A stretch of DNA of 64,000 bases from Sediminibacterium sp. UBA657 (GTDB lineage Bacteria > Bacteroidota > Bacteroidia > Chitinophagales > Chitinophagaceae). A model generated the notes under the pieces. That model was given only the letters and a program-made list of their open reading frames with translations, made no database searches and was not told the origin of the DNA. The stretch covers positions 1-64,000 of the forward strand of contig DBOB01000022.1 of assembly GCA_002299885.1 (NCBI GenBank), given 5' to 3'. Both the position numbers and the translations under genes were made by a program. Each line of letters opens with the position of its first letter. Positions within the stretch are counted from its first letter, which is position 1. Positions 18,260 through 28,399 of the stretch are shown here, one piece after another.

Positions 18260-18325
18260 AGTATTGTTGCTGTTGCTGCTTTTTATATAAACAAGTGGAA
18301 ATGAATATTGTTGACCTTAGATGAA

Positions 18326-18730
18326 CTAATCTTCATGTGTTTTCATTTCTGCGTCACTCCATAACTCTTCCAATTTGTAAAAACCACGAGCCTCTGGGTG
18401 CATCACATGCACCACCACATTGATATAATCAATAAGTAACCATTGTCCTCCTTGTTTGCCCTCTGTTTTATAAGGAAGATCATCACACTTGTGCTTTACT
18501 TCATAATCGATAAAATCGGCAATGGCTCTTAATTGTGTGGTATTATTTGCCTCACAAATGATGAAAAAATCTGCAGCAGCCTCATGTACTTTTTTAAGGT
18601 CAAGACTAATTACATTTTCACCTTTTTTATCCAAGATAGCCTGAATAATGGTTTTGAAGATTTTAGAGCTACGAGTGAGCCTAGTAACCGTATTTTTTTT
18701 ACGGTCATTTAAAGAAGAAAGATGTTCCAA
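18326..18730 (-). CDS. rsfS: Ribosome silencing factor
   Basis: Binds ribosomal protein L14 and blocks subunit joining when nutrients are short. The 134-residue form used here starts at a TTG (18730), because no ATG occurs upstream of RLTRSSKIFKTII and a -7 box at 18777-18784 lies inside the longer frame that begins at 18829. The core motifs are DLKKVHEAAADFFIICEANNTTQLRAIADF with the Oligomerisation (DUF143) fold, and GGQWLLIDYINVVVHVMHPEARGFYKLEELW. The exact start codon is uncertain. The gene order birA-rsfS-ftsH, with birA divergent, is common in Bacteroidota. Confidence 0.85.
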   Translation of the reverse strand: MEHLSSLNDRKKNTVTRLTRSSKIFKTIIQAILDKKGENVISLDLKKVHEAAADFFIICEANNTTQLRAIADFIDYEVKHKCDDLPYKTEGKQGGQWLLIDYINVVVHVMHPEARGFYKLEELWSDAEMKTHED

Positions 18731-18776
18731 TGCGCTTATTTTTAATGTGTTAAATCCTGTTTCTAAACTAACTTTA

Positions 18777-18784
18777 CAAAAATA
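18777..18784 (-). promoter_or_regulatory. -7 box upstream of rsfS
   Basis: Minus-strand 18784-18777 reads TATTTTTG. It gives a start point near 18773, about 40 bases before the TTG proposed for rsfS. It sits in the gap between the divergent rsfS and birA genes. Confidence 0.5.
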
Positions 18785-18792
18785 GCAATTCT

Positions 18793-19452
18793 TTGTCACC
18801 TGCCACACCAAATATCCTATTAGGCGCACCGTTGATAGAACTGTCTACAATAGATAGTACCAATATCTATGCCATGGCACAAATCAAGGCAGGATTGGCC
18901 AAGTCTGGCAGTTGCTATACAGCTGATTTTCAGACAAATGGGAAAGGGCAACATGGACGTGTTTGGGAGAGCTCTAAGGGTCAAAACTTACTTTGTAGCT
19001 ATATTTTGGAATTAAATACGTTGGATGTGCTCAAAAACTGGACTCCAGCAGACCAAATTGGGTTTTCAGCAGCCATTGCGCTTGGAGCTAGGGCCTTTTT
19101 CTCAGCCTTTGCAGGATCCGAAACTAAAATCAAAAAGCCAAACGATATCTATTTTAGTGACAGAAAGGCAGGGGGCATCCTCATAGAAAACCTTGTAAGA
19201 GGCCCAGAATGGACCTGGGCCGTAATAGGCATTGGCATGAATATCAACCAAACAGAATTTTCGCCAGAAGCATTGAACAGCGTATCCTCAAATCCTATTT
19301 CTTTGCAAGAGATCACCAATCAAAGCTGGGATGTAAAAAAAATGCAACAGCATTTAAGTGATGCATTAAATGATGCAATTCATGATTGGTTGTTGAAGGG
19401 TAACGAAAAATGCATTGAACTATTTGAAACCTATTGTATTGAAATAAAATAG
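18793..19452 (+). CDS. birA: Biotin--[acetyl-CoA-carboxylase] ligase, catalytic domain only
   Basis: Activates biotin with ATP and attaches it to biotin carboxyl carrier protein. The 219-residue protein starts at TTG (18793) with the family opening LIELSTIDSTNIYAM. It has the biotinyl-AMP motif GKGQHGRVWESS (about 50-61), the KPNDIYFSDRKAGGILIEN motif (about 113-131) and VIGIGMNINQ. It has no N-terminal DNA-binding domain. It stops after ELFETYCIEIK, where most relatives continue with an SH3-like C-terminal domain of ~40-50 residues, so it is shorter than usual. Identity is firm. Divergent from rsfS. Confidence 0.9.
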   Translation: MSPATPNILLGAPLIELSTIDSTNIYAMAQIKAGLAKSGSCYTADFQTNGKGQHGRVWESSKGQNLLCSYILELNTLDVLKNWTPADQIGFSAAIALGARAFFSAFAGSETKIKKPNDIYFSDRKAGGILIENLVRGPEWTWAVIGIGMNINQTEFSPEALNSVSSNPISLQEITNQSWDVKKMQQHLSDALNDAIHDWLLKGNEKCIELFETYCIEIK

Positions 19453-19505
19453 TTGTGGAAATAGTGGTGTATTAGAAGATGAATTAGAAATTGATAATTA
19501 AAAAT

Positions 19506-20555
19506 ATGAGTATAAAATTAACAGAACATTCTAAAGGTGGTGGATGTGGTTGCAAAATTTCACCAGCAATCCTTTCTGAAATATTAGCTGCACATAATGT
19601 AGGTGCAAAAACCAATGTTAAAAATTTATTAGTAGGGAATGATAGCAGAGATGATGCAGCCGTTTACCAGCTAGATGAAAAAACGGCGATGATTAGCACC
19701 ACCGATTTTTTTATGCCGATTGTAGATGATGCATTTGCTTTTGGACAAATCGCTGCTGCGAATGCCATTAGTGATGTCTATGCGATGGGCGGCAAGCCAA
19801 TTTTTGCACTGGCTGTATTGGGCTGGCCCTTGGCCACGCTACCTGCAAGCGAAGCTGCAAAAGTAATGGAAGGTGCGCGCAAAACATGTACCGAAGCGGG
19901 TATTGTGATTGCAGGAGGACATAGTATTGATAGTCAGGATCCCATTTTTGGATTAGTCGTAAATGGTTTAGTTGATATAGAAAATTTAAAAAGAAATGAT
20001 ACTGCTCAAGAAGGTGATGTATTAATTTTAACAAAGCCATTAGGTGTGGGTATTATGGCCACTGCACAAAAAAGAAAAGTTTTAACAGATGAAGATTTAA
20101 ATTTTTTAGTAAAACAATTGACCACTATTAATAAAGCAGGTGAAGCATTAGGAAAAATAAAAGAAGTACATGCTATGACCGATGTAACAGGGTTTGGATT
20201 ACTAGGGCATTTAACAGAGATGATGGAAGGCAGTCATTTATCGGCCTCAATTCAATATAATAAGTTGCCAATAATACCAACCGTCAGAAATTACATTGCT
20301 CAAAAAACAATTCCTGGTGCCACTGCACGCAATTGGAGCTCAAGCAGTGCAGGAGTGGTTTTAGGCCCTGGTGTAGATGAAGCAGAAGCTAAATTATTAT
20401 TACCAGACCCGCAGACAAACGGAGGTTTATTAATTGCTGTAGCGCCAAGCGCATTAAAGGAAGTACAAACTATTTTACAAGCAATGGGTATTGAATATTT
20501 TAACCCTATTGGAGAGTGCACTGCTGCAAAAGAAAAAAGAATATATATTGACTAA
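19506..20555 (+). CDS. selD: Selenide, water dikinase
   Basis: Makes selenophosphate from selenide and ATP for selenoprotein and/or selenouridine synthesis. The 349-residue protein has the active-site loop GGGCGCKISP with Cys14 (in the catalytic Cys/Sec position) and Lys17, then the AIRS-like domains with DSRDDAAVY, ISTTDFFMPIVDD (metal and ATP binding) and MTDVTGFGLLGHL. The ATG at 19506 is preferred to an in-frame TTG at 19491 because it starts at the conserved N-terminus. No selA, selB or mnmH is present here, so the selenium pathway partner is elsewhere. Confidence 0.95.
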   Translation: MSIKLTEHSKGGGCGCKISPAILSEILAAHNVGAKTNVKNLLVGNDSRDDAAVYQLDEKTAMISTTDFFMPIVDDAFAFGQIAAANAISDVYAMGGKPIFALAVLGWPLATLPASEAAKVMEGARKTCTEAGIVIAGGHSIDSQDPIFGLVVNGLVDIENLKRNDTAQEGDVLILTKPLGVGIMATAQKRKVLTDEDLNFLVKQLTTINKAGEALGKIKEVHAMTDVTGFGLLGHLTEMMEGSHLSASIQYNKLPIIPTVRNYIAQKTIPGATARNWSSSSAGVVLGPGVDEAEAKLLLPDPQTNGGLLIAVAPSALKEVQTILQAMGIEYFNPIGECTAAKEKRIYID

Positions 20556-20645
20556 GCTTAAATAAAGACTAGATTAAGTAGGGAAATCTAAAGGATTGAA
20601 TAAGCTCAGGCGTGCATTCTTATTTGAAATAAATTTTCGGAAGAT

Positions 20646-21089
20646 TTATTCAAAAATCAAATGTCCTTTGTTTTTGATTTGATCTGGCGTGAGTTCTGCA
20701 ACCAATTGCACGCCTTTGATATTTCTTATGGTGTATAAAATATCTTTTACTTTTTCATCCTCAATCCATTCCCCACGGATCCACCAAATGAAGTCCATGT
20801 GTTTTAATTCAGGTAATAAATACTCTCCATCAAATTGATTGTGGTATACAAAGTGGCCAATGGTGGTATTGGGTTCATAGCCTTCATACATAGAAAAATA
20901 ATAGGTTCTATTTTTTCTTTTCAATGCAATTTCATGATTAGGGTTGAACCTGAATTCAAAGCCCATATACTGATTGAGTAAGATACAAAACTGATAATTT
21001 TTTATAGGCGCAGTGATGCCCAAGATTCGAGAGCCCTCAAAATCTTGTTCGTTAATTTCGTCCTGGTTTAAAATAATTTTTGCACTCAC
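20646..21089 (-). CDS. IPExxxVDY family protein
   Basis: A 147-residue cytosolic protein. It contains the family-type block GITAPIKNYQFCILLNQY, a central YYFSMYEGYEP segment and FDGEYLLPELKHMDFIWWIRGE, and ends GVQLVAELTPDQIKNKGHLIF. The family is confined to Bacteroidota and named only for a short motif; its function is unknown. Nothing in the sequence indicates a membrane or secretion signal. It stands alone on the minus strand between selD (convergent) and the M28 peptidase upstream. Confidence 0.75.
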   Translation of the reverse strand: MSAKIILNQDEINEQDFEGSRILGITAPIKNYQFCILLNQYMGFEFRFNPNHEIALKRKNRTYYFSMYEGYEPNTTIGHFVYHNQFDGEYLLPELKHMDFIWWIRGEWIEDEKVKDILYTIRNIKGVQLVAELTPDQIKNKGHLIFE

Positions 21090-21122
21090 TATAGTTAAAA
21101 TATCTGTTGAATAAATTTACAT

Positions 21123-22763
21123 TTAAAATGTAATGTCCACTTTAATTTCTTCTGTGCCTCTTTTATAAATTAAAAAAGTACTATCCCCCTTTTTAAATTT
21201 AGACAATGTTGTCATATAACTCATCACATCAATGAACTTATAGTCACCCATTTGCAATAAAATATCGCCTGCTTTAAGTCCTAATTTTTCTCCTAATTTA
21301 CCAGCAGAAGCACCCTCAATTCTAAGCCCAGTGCCCGTATACGCATAATCAGGCATTACACCCAAACTCACTGTAAACTTAGTGCTACGGCCCATTGCAG
21401 CTTCACGCGTTTTTAAGAAATCAAGCTTGCCATAAGTGTTAGTAGTTTGAATAATATTTTGCACAAATCGTAGGATATCTTTTTGTCCTTCGTAATTAAT
21501 CTTTTCCCAATCGTCGGTTGCTTTATGGTAATCTGCATGGCTGCCTGTGAACATAAATAATACCGGCATATCTTTTCTGTAAAAACTAGCATGATCACTT
21601 GGACCAGTTCCAGCACTATCAATCGTATATAATAAAGAAGTTGGTGTTTTTGAAATAATTTCGGACCACTTGCTAGAAGTACCATATCCACCTAAGCTCA
21701 TTTTTTTAGTTGCATCATACCTGCCCACCATATCCATATTCACCATATAGTTAAAGCTGGTTTGAAGGGTTGGATTGTCTAACCAATACTTGCTTCCAAT
21801 CAATCCAAGTTCTTCGGCAGAGAAATGAATGATCAAATAATTATTTTTATTGTAGGCATCTCCTTGTTTAGAAGCTTTATTTAATGTTTTTGCTAATTCA
21901 ATCAAAGCCGCAGTACCACTGGCATTGTCGTCGGCACCATTGCGGATATCATTGTTAATGTCCAATGCATTTTTATCTTGATTGTACCCTAAGTGGTCTA
22001 CATGCGCACCCAGCACAACGGTATGTGCTGCTTTATTATCAATAAATGCTACCACATTTTTCCCTGTTCTAATTTGCGGCACTAAAATTAAATTAGCATC
22101 AATATCAAATGTGCCCAATGCATCATTGAAGAATTTTTTAAAGCCGTCTTTAGTGATGTATACTACTGGTATAGCGAGCGCAGCACTTGTATCAAATTTG
22201 TTAAATTGTATATTGTCTACCAAAGTACCGCTATTATAAAGGAACAATGCTTTTGCATTTTTTTCTTTCATGTTATTAGCAGTCGACTTGATCCAATCTT
22301 GTAAATCAAAGTGCGGATTGCTTTGTTGTTCTTCTAATACTTCTTGTACATCCTTAAACCAAACCTGACCAGCTTCTTCTAAAGCAAGGGTTGACTTAGT
22401 TGTAAATTGACCATTCGATCCAGTAGACACGGTAAAAAAATCATTACCAAAATCCATTGATTGTTGATTCACTTTCAAAAATGCATTGTCACCCCATTTT
22501 TTCCCTTCATTAATAGGGAATGCTTGAAGATATCCTTTTGTCCCCATGGGCTGGATACCAGCAGCTTCATATTGTGCAATGATATAGTCAACCGCCTTTT
22601 GCTCTCCTTCGCTACCAGCACGTCGTCCTTCAAGCACATCACTGGCTAAATATTGAACATGTAATTTTAAGTTTTTCATCAACTGACGATCTACCTTATT
22701 TTGCTTTTGAGCAAGACCAAAAAAGGATACAAATAGGAAGAGGGCCGTAATAATTGGACGCAT
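21123..22763 (-). CDS. Exported M28-family aminopeptidase with PDZ domain
   Basis: A 546-residue zinc exopeptidase. Taking the ATG at 22763 gives a signal peptide (RPIITALFLFVSFFGLAQ). A PA-like insert precedes the M28 core. The metal ligands are visible in VVLGAHVDHLGYN, NGADDNASGTAALIE, HFSAEELGLIGSKYW and NMDMVGRYD, with SDHASFY and HADYHKATDDWEKI near the end. The C-terminal ~80 residues (YTGTGLRIEGASAGKLGEKLGLKAGDI) form a PDZ domain, which probably recruits substrates. It is probably periplasmic. It is divergent from feoB. Confidence 0.9.
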   Translation of the reverse strand: MRPIITALFLFVSFFGLAQKQNKVDRQLMKNLKLHVQYLASDVLEGRRAGSEGEQKAVDYIIAQYEAAGIQPMGTKGYLQAFPINEGKKWGDNAFLKVNQQSMDFGNDFFTVSTGSNGQFTTKSTLALEEAGQVWFKDVQEVLEEQQSNPHFDLQDWIKSTANNMKEKNAKALFLYNSGTLVDNIQFNKFDTSAALAIPVVYITKDGFKKFFNDALGTFDIDANLILVPQIRTGKNVVAFIDNKAAHTVVLGAHVDHLGYNQDKNALDINNDIRNGADDNASGTAALIELAKTLNKASKQGDAYNKNNYLIIHFSAEELGLIGSKYWLDNPTLQTSFNYMVNMDMVGRYDATKKMSLGGYGTSSKWSEIISKTPTSLLYTIDSAGTGPSDHASFYRKDMPVLFMFTGSHADYHKATDDWEKINYEGQKDILRFVQNIIQTTNTYGKLDFLKTREAAMGRSTKFTVSLGVMPDYAYTGTGLRIEGASAGKLGEKLGLKAGDILLQMGDYKFIDVMSYMTTLSKFKKGDSTFLIYKRGTEEIKVDITF

Positions 22764-22896
22764 AGATCGTGTTTGAACTATAAAATTAAGCAATGGAGAC
22801 TAGTTTTATCGTCTATTGGATCAAAAACTGAGAAAAGTCATACATTTTAAAAGGTTTCAATTTCTAATTTCGTAAGTAGTCCCTATGCTTAATGGC

Positions 22897-22904
22897 TAGC
22901 TTTG
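22897..22904 (+). promoter_or_regulatory. -7 box upstream of feoB
   Basis: TAGCTTTG at 22897-22904 matches the Bacteroidota -7 consensus. It overlaps an in-frame TTG at 22902 that would otherwise extend FeoB, so the GTG at 22914 is the better start, with a leader of only a few bases. Confidence 0.5.
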
Positions 22905-22913
22905 CGACCAATC

Positions 22914-25022
22914 GTGAAAGCAGGTATACATATCGCCTTAGTGGGGAATCCCAACAGTGGAAAAAGTTCTCTTTTTAATGCCTTAACGGGACTGCAACAA
23001 AAAGTAGGCAATTTCCCTGGCGTTACTGTTGACAAGAAAACAGGGGATCTGCAAATAGGACCACATCAAAGTACTTTAATTGACTTACCTGGCACATATA
23101 GTTTTTACCCAAAAAGAGAAGACGAATGGGTGGCCTACCGAGTGTTGATGGGTGTAGACGAAGATGTAAAAACAGATGTGATTTTATTAATTGCAGATGC
23201 AAGTAATTTAAAAAGAAATTTACTTTTTTGTAGTCAAATCATAGACTTAAAAATTCCTGTGGTCTTGGCACTCACCATGAATGACCTTGCACAAAAAAAA
23301 GGCATCAAAGTGGATATTGCTGGATTACAATCCGATTTAGGCATTCCTGTTGTTGCAGTGGACGCAAGAAAAAACAAAGGCTTAGGAGAATTAAAAAAAG
23401 CATTGGGACAAATTATTGAAACACCGCGTTCAAGAAACCAAGAAAGTTTCATTGACAATAAAAACCTTGCTCCTGCTGCCATTGATGCATTTAAAAAAAC
23501 ATACCCTACGCATAGCGACTATGCTGCTTTGCATTATCTGATGCATCATGAGACATTTCCTTTAGACCAAGAAATGCAAGAAAACATTGAGCAGATTGAA
23601 ATTGAAACCGATTTTAACCATACTAAAACACAGGCGCAAGAAATCTTACAGCGTTATCAGCGCATTCAAGAGCTCATGAAAAAATGGGTGACTGAACCGG
23701 ATCCAACTGCGAAGAAAAAAAGAACAGACAGGTTAGACAATATTTTATTACACCGTGTAGGAGGTTATATTATTTTATTAAGCGTTTTATTTTTATTGTT
23801 TCAGTCTGTATTTTGGATGGCATCCTTCCCAATGGATGGTATTGAATGGATATTTACTAATATCACTACTTATCTAAATCAAGTATTACCAGAAGCTTGG
23901 TGGCAGGACTTATTGGTGAATGGTTTGATTGCAGGCATTGGCGGTATTGTGATTTTTGTGCCTCAAATTATGATCTTATTTGGACTCATCACTTTGCTAG
24001 AAGATACTGGCTATATGGCTAGGATCAGTTTCCTAAGTGATAAGTTAATGCGCAAAGTAGGATTGAATGGCAAGAGTGTGATGCCCATGATTAGTGGCTT
24101 TGCTTGTGCTGTGCCAGCCATCATGAGTGCTAGAAATATTGAAAATAAAAAGGAACGCTTACTCACCATTTTAGTAACACCATTTATGAGTTGTAGTGCA
24201 AGACTACCTGTCTACACTATTTTAATTTCTTTGGTGATAGACAATACCATGTATTTTGGTTTTTTAAGTTTACAAGGATTGGTGATGATGGCACTTTATT
24301 TATTAGGGATTGTCATGGCACTATTAGCAAGCTTTGTTCTTAAATTATTTATTCAAATTAAAGAGAAGAGTTATTTTATTTTAGAACTACCTGTATACCG
24401 TGCACCACGCTGGGGCAATGTGGGCATGACGATGATACAAAAAGCAAAAATATTTGTGGTGGATGCAGGTAAAGTAATCATTATGATAAGCTTGTTGTTG
24501 TGGTTCTTAAGTTCTTATGGACCAGGTGAAAAAATGGAACAGCTTAATGCGCAATATACATTAGCAGTTAAAACAAATCCAGCACAAGAAGCGCAATTAG
24601 AAAAACAGTACAACACCGACAAGCTTGCTAATTCTTATGCAGGTATTTTAGGTAAAAAAATAGAACCCGTGATTAAGCCTTTGGGTTATGATTGGAAGAT
24701 TGGTATTGCACTCATTACTTCTTTTGCAGCAAGAGAGGTGTTTGTAGGCACCATGGCTACCTTATATAGTGTAGAGGAAGATAATAATAGCAGTTTAAGA
24801 GAGAAATTACGCGCTTCTGTTTGGCCAGATGGCAAACCCGTTTATAGTTTAGCCACAGCACTTTCCTTGATGGTGTTTTATGTACTTGCGATGCAATGCA
24901 TGAGTACACTCGCTATTGTGAAAAGAGAGACAGGGACTTGGAAATGGCCAACTATTCAATTCTTTATGATGACAGGACTAGCTTATCTTTTAAGCTGGCT
25001 GACATATGTCATTGCGAAGTAA
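22914..25022 (+). CDS. feoB: Ferrous iron transport protein B
   Basis: Inner-membrane Fe(II) transporter with a cytosolic GTPase. The 702-residue protein starts with GTG at 22914, giving KAGIHIALVGNPNSGKSS with the G1 P-loop at about residues 11-18, then DLPGTYSF (G3), LTMNDLAQ (G4-like) and a helical GDI-like domain. About eight membrane segments follow (from ~290 onwards), with the Gate motifs SGFACAVPAIMSAR and FMSCSARLPVY. The gene stands without feoA or feoC. The promoter box at 22897-22904 lies close upstream. Confidence 0.95.
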   Translation: MKAGIHIALVGNPNSGKSSLFNALTGLQQKVGNFPGVTVDKKTGDLQIGPHQSTLIDLPGTYSFYPKREDEWVAYRVLMGVDEDVKTDVILLIADASNLKRNLLFCSQIIDLKIPVVLALTMNDLAQKKGIKVDIAGLQSDLGIPVVAVDARKNKGLGELKKALGQIIETPRSRNQESFIDNKNLAPAAIDAFKKTYPTHSDYAALHYLMHHETFPLDQEMQENIEQIEIETDFNHTKTQAQEILQRYQRIQELMKKWVTEPDPTAKKKRTDRLDNILLHRVGGYIILLSVLFLLFQSVFWMASFPMDGIEWIFTNITTYLNQVLPEAWWQDLLVNGLIAGIGGIVIFVPQIMILFGLITLLEDTGYMARISFLSDKLMRKVGLNGKSVMPMISGFACAVPAIMSARNIENKKERLLTILVTPFMSCSARLPVYTILISLVIDNTMYFGFLSLQGLVMMALYLLGIVMALLASFVLKLFIQIKEKSYFILELPVYRAPRWGNVGMTMIQKAKIFVVDAGKVIIMISLLLWFLSSYGPGEKMEQLNAQYTLAVKTNPAQEAQLEKQYNTDKLANSYAGILGKKIEPVIKPLGYDWKIGIALITSFAAREVFVGTMATLYSVEEDNNSSLREKLRASVWPDGKPVYSLATALSLMVFYVLAMQCMSTLAIVKRETGTWKWPTIQFFMMTGLAYLLSWLTYVIAK

Positions 25023-25046
25023 AATTGGAATTAAGTACCTACGAAC

Positions 25047-25511
25047 CTACCAACCAGAAATAGCTAAAATCTCGGCGGTATGGTCTTTTGTATCTGGTTT
25101 TTCAATGATATGCTGTACCATTCCAGCTTCGTCTATCAAAAAAGTGGTCCTGGTAGTGCCCATATAGGTCTTCCCCATGAACTTTTTCTGGCCCCAAAGA
25201 TTGTATTTATCCACGATTTTCTTGTCTTCGTCAGCGATTAAAGAAAAAGGGAGCTCGTATTTATCGATGAATTTTACATGGGAAGCAACCGAGTCAACAC
25301 TGACTCCTAAAATAGCGATTCCCTTCTTAATCAATTTCTTATAATTATCACGCAAGTTGCAAGCCTGTGCTGTACAACCTGGTGTATCGTCCTTTGGATA
25401 GAAGTATAAAACCAATTTTTGCCCTTTAAAATCGGCTATTGAGACTGTTTTGCCGTGCTGATCTGCCCCTTTGAATGCTGGTGCCTTAGCCCCTTCTTTA
25501 ATAACTGCCAT
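25047..25511 (-). CDS. bcp: Thioredoxin-dependent peroxiredoxin (Bcp/PrxQ)
   Basis: Reduces hydrogen and organic peroxides using thioredoxin; cytosolic. The 154-residue protein has the AhpC/TSA fold with peroxidatic Cys46 in YPKDDTPGCTAQAC and resolving Cys51 five residues later, the atypical 2-Cys arrangement of the PrxQ subgroup. It ends within the usual family length. It converges with feoB (25-base gap), so the two share no promoter; any functional link to iron-generated peroxide is inference. Confidence 0.95.
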   Translation of the reverse strand: MAVIKEGAKAPAFKGADQHGKTVSIADFKGQKLVLYFYPKDDTPGCTAQACNLRDNYKKLIKKGIAILGVSVDSVASHVKFIDKYELPFSLIADEDKKIVDKYNLWGQKKFMGKTYMGTTRTTFLIDEAGMVQHIIEKPDTKDHTAEILAISGW

Positions 25512-25612
25512 AACATATAGTATTGTGGTGAAGGTACGAATTAAAAAGGAGAAAATTGTTTGGGGTAATTTGAACCGAATGCGGGCAAAAATTAATAGAT
25601 TTGCGCAATTTA

Positions 25613-25620
25613 TATTTTTG
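25613..25620 (+). promoter_or_regulatory. -7 box 5 bases before the carB fragment start
   Basis: TATTTTTG at 25613-25620 is followed by TAGCC and the ATG at 25626. The match to TAnnTTTG is complete and implies a leaderless transcript. An intact promoter shows that the half-length CarB is at least placed to be expressed. Confidence 0.6.
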
Positions 25621-25625
25621 TAGCC

Positions 25626-27272
<1,647 letters not shown>

Positions 27273-27281
27273 GACGAACAC

Positions 27282-27308
27282 CACATTGAAAAATAAAATT
27301 TCAATGTG
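27282..27308 (+). terminator. Hairpin after the carB fragment
   Basis: A perfect 10-base inverted repeat, CACATTGAAA (27282-27291) with TTTCAATGTG (27299-27308), around a 7-base A-rich loop. It lies 10 bases after the stop codon. The bases after it are A/T-rich but not a clean U-run, so it may be a weak terminator or an mRNA-stabilising hairpin. Confidence 0.5.
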
Positions 27309-27347
27309 CGAAAAAAATAAATTTATTTCAAAGTATAACCTAACAAT

Positions 27348-28313
27348 ATGAACGCAAAAGATATCGTAGTTCAAAACGAAAAAGAAACAAGAGCAGGATT
27401 CGGAGATGGCATTTTAGAAATCGCTAGAGAAAATAAAAACGTCGTAGTATTGACTGCAGACTTAGCGGGTTCTTTTAAATTAGGCCCTTTGATGAAAGAA
27501 CTACCTGAGCGCTTCATAGAAGTAGGCATTGCAGAAGCCAATATGATTGGCATTGCAGCGGGCTTAACCATTGGCGGAAAAATTCCTTACACAACCACTT
27601 TTGCTGGATTTAGCACAGGTCGTGTGTATGATCAAATTAGACAAAGTGTTGCTTACTCAGATAAGAATGTAAAAATTTGTGCATCGCATGCAGGATTAAC
27701 TTTAGGAGAAGATGGTGCAACACATCAAATATTAGAAGACATAGGATTAATGAAAATGTTACCAGGCATGACGGTGATTGTGCCTTGTGATTATAACCAA
27801 ACAAAAGCTGCAACAAAAATGATTGCAGGATATGAAGGTCCAGTGTACTTAAGATTTGGTCGACCAAAATGGCCAAACTTCACTAAGGAAGACGGATCTG
27901 ATTTTGTGATTGGTAAGGCACAAATATTAGCAGAAGGAACAGATGTGACGATTGTGGCATGTGGCCACCTAGTATGGAAGTCTATTGAAGCAGCAAAACA
28001 ATTAGAAGCAGAAGGCATCAGTGTAGAAGTGATCAACTTGCATACCATTAAACCATTTGACGAAGCAGCAATTCTTACTAGCTTAAAGAAAACAGGTTGT
28101 GTAGTGACTGCCGAAGAACATAACGTGATTGGCGGTATGGGTGATGTGGTGGCACAAGCGGCTGCAAAGCATTATCCAGTGCCTGTAGAATTCATTGGCA
28201 CTCAAGATACATTTGGAGAAAGCGGTACCCCGAATCAATTATTAACTAAATACGGATTGGACGCAGTGAATATTGTTGCTGCAGCAAAGAAAGTAATAAG
28301 CCGCAAAAAATAG
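27348..28313 (+). CDS. Transketolase, C-terminal subunit
   Basis: A 321-residue protein equal to the pyrimidine-binding (Pyr) and C-terminal domains of transketolase, as in the split transketolases of many bacteria. It includes VVVLTADLAGSFKLGPL, the catalytic-Glu region FIEVGIAEANMIGIAAGLT (Glu of GIAEANM), THQILEDIGLMKMLPG and the C-terminal GGMGDVVAQAAAKHYPVPV. The matching N-terminal thiamine-diphosphate subunit, normally immediately upstream, is absent; a carB fragment lies there instead. The subunits together would catalyse pentose phosphate carbon transfers. It is separated from pdxH by a strong terminator. Confidence 0.9.
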   Translation: MNAKDIVVQNEKETRAGFGDGILEIARENKNVVVLTADLAGSFKLGPLMKELPERFIEVGIAEANMIGIAAGLTIGGKIPYTTTFAGFSTGRVYDQIRQSVAYSDKNVKICASHAGLTLGEDGATHQILEDIGLMKMLPGMTVIVPCDYNQTKAATKMIAGYEGPVYLRFGRPKWPNFTKEDGSDFVIGKAQILAEGTDVTIVACGHLVWKSIEAAKQLEAEGISVEVINLHTIKPFDEAAILTSLKKTGCVVTAEEHNVIGGMGDVVAQAAAKHYPVPVEFIGTQDTFGESGTPNQLLTKYGLDAVNIVAAAKKVISRKK

Positions 28314-28359
28314 AATTTAAAGAAATGTAAATTCTATTTTTTTCTACTCTAATGATTTT

Positions 28360-28389
28360 AAAAAACCCGAAGCATACTTCGGGTTTTTT
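28360..28389. terminator. Bidirectional rho-independent terminator
   Basis: A perfect 13-base inverted repeat, 28360-28372 and 28377-28389, with a 4-base loop CATA. The GC core CCCGAAG/CTTCGGG is flanked by A6 and T6, so it works in both directions between the convergent transketolase and pdxH genes. Confidence 0.9.
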
Positions 28390-28399
28390 GGCCTAAGGA

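Noticed and set aside
19441..19505. Possible C-terminal remainder of BirA after a frameshift
   Set aside because: In all three frames the 65 bases hold stops and do not resemble the SH3-like domain. I could not show a frameshift from sequence alone.
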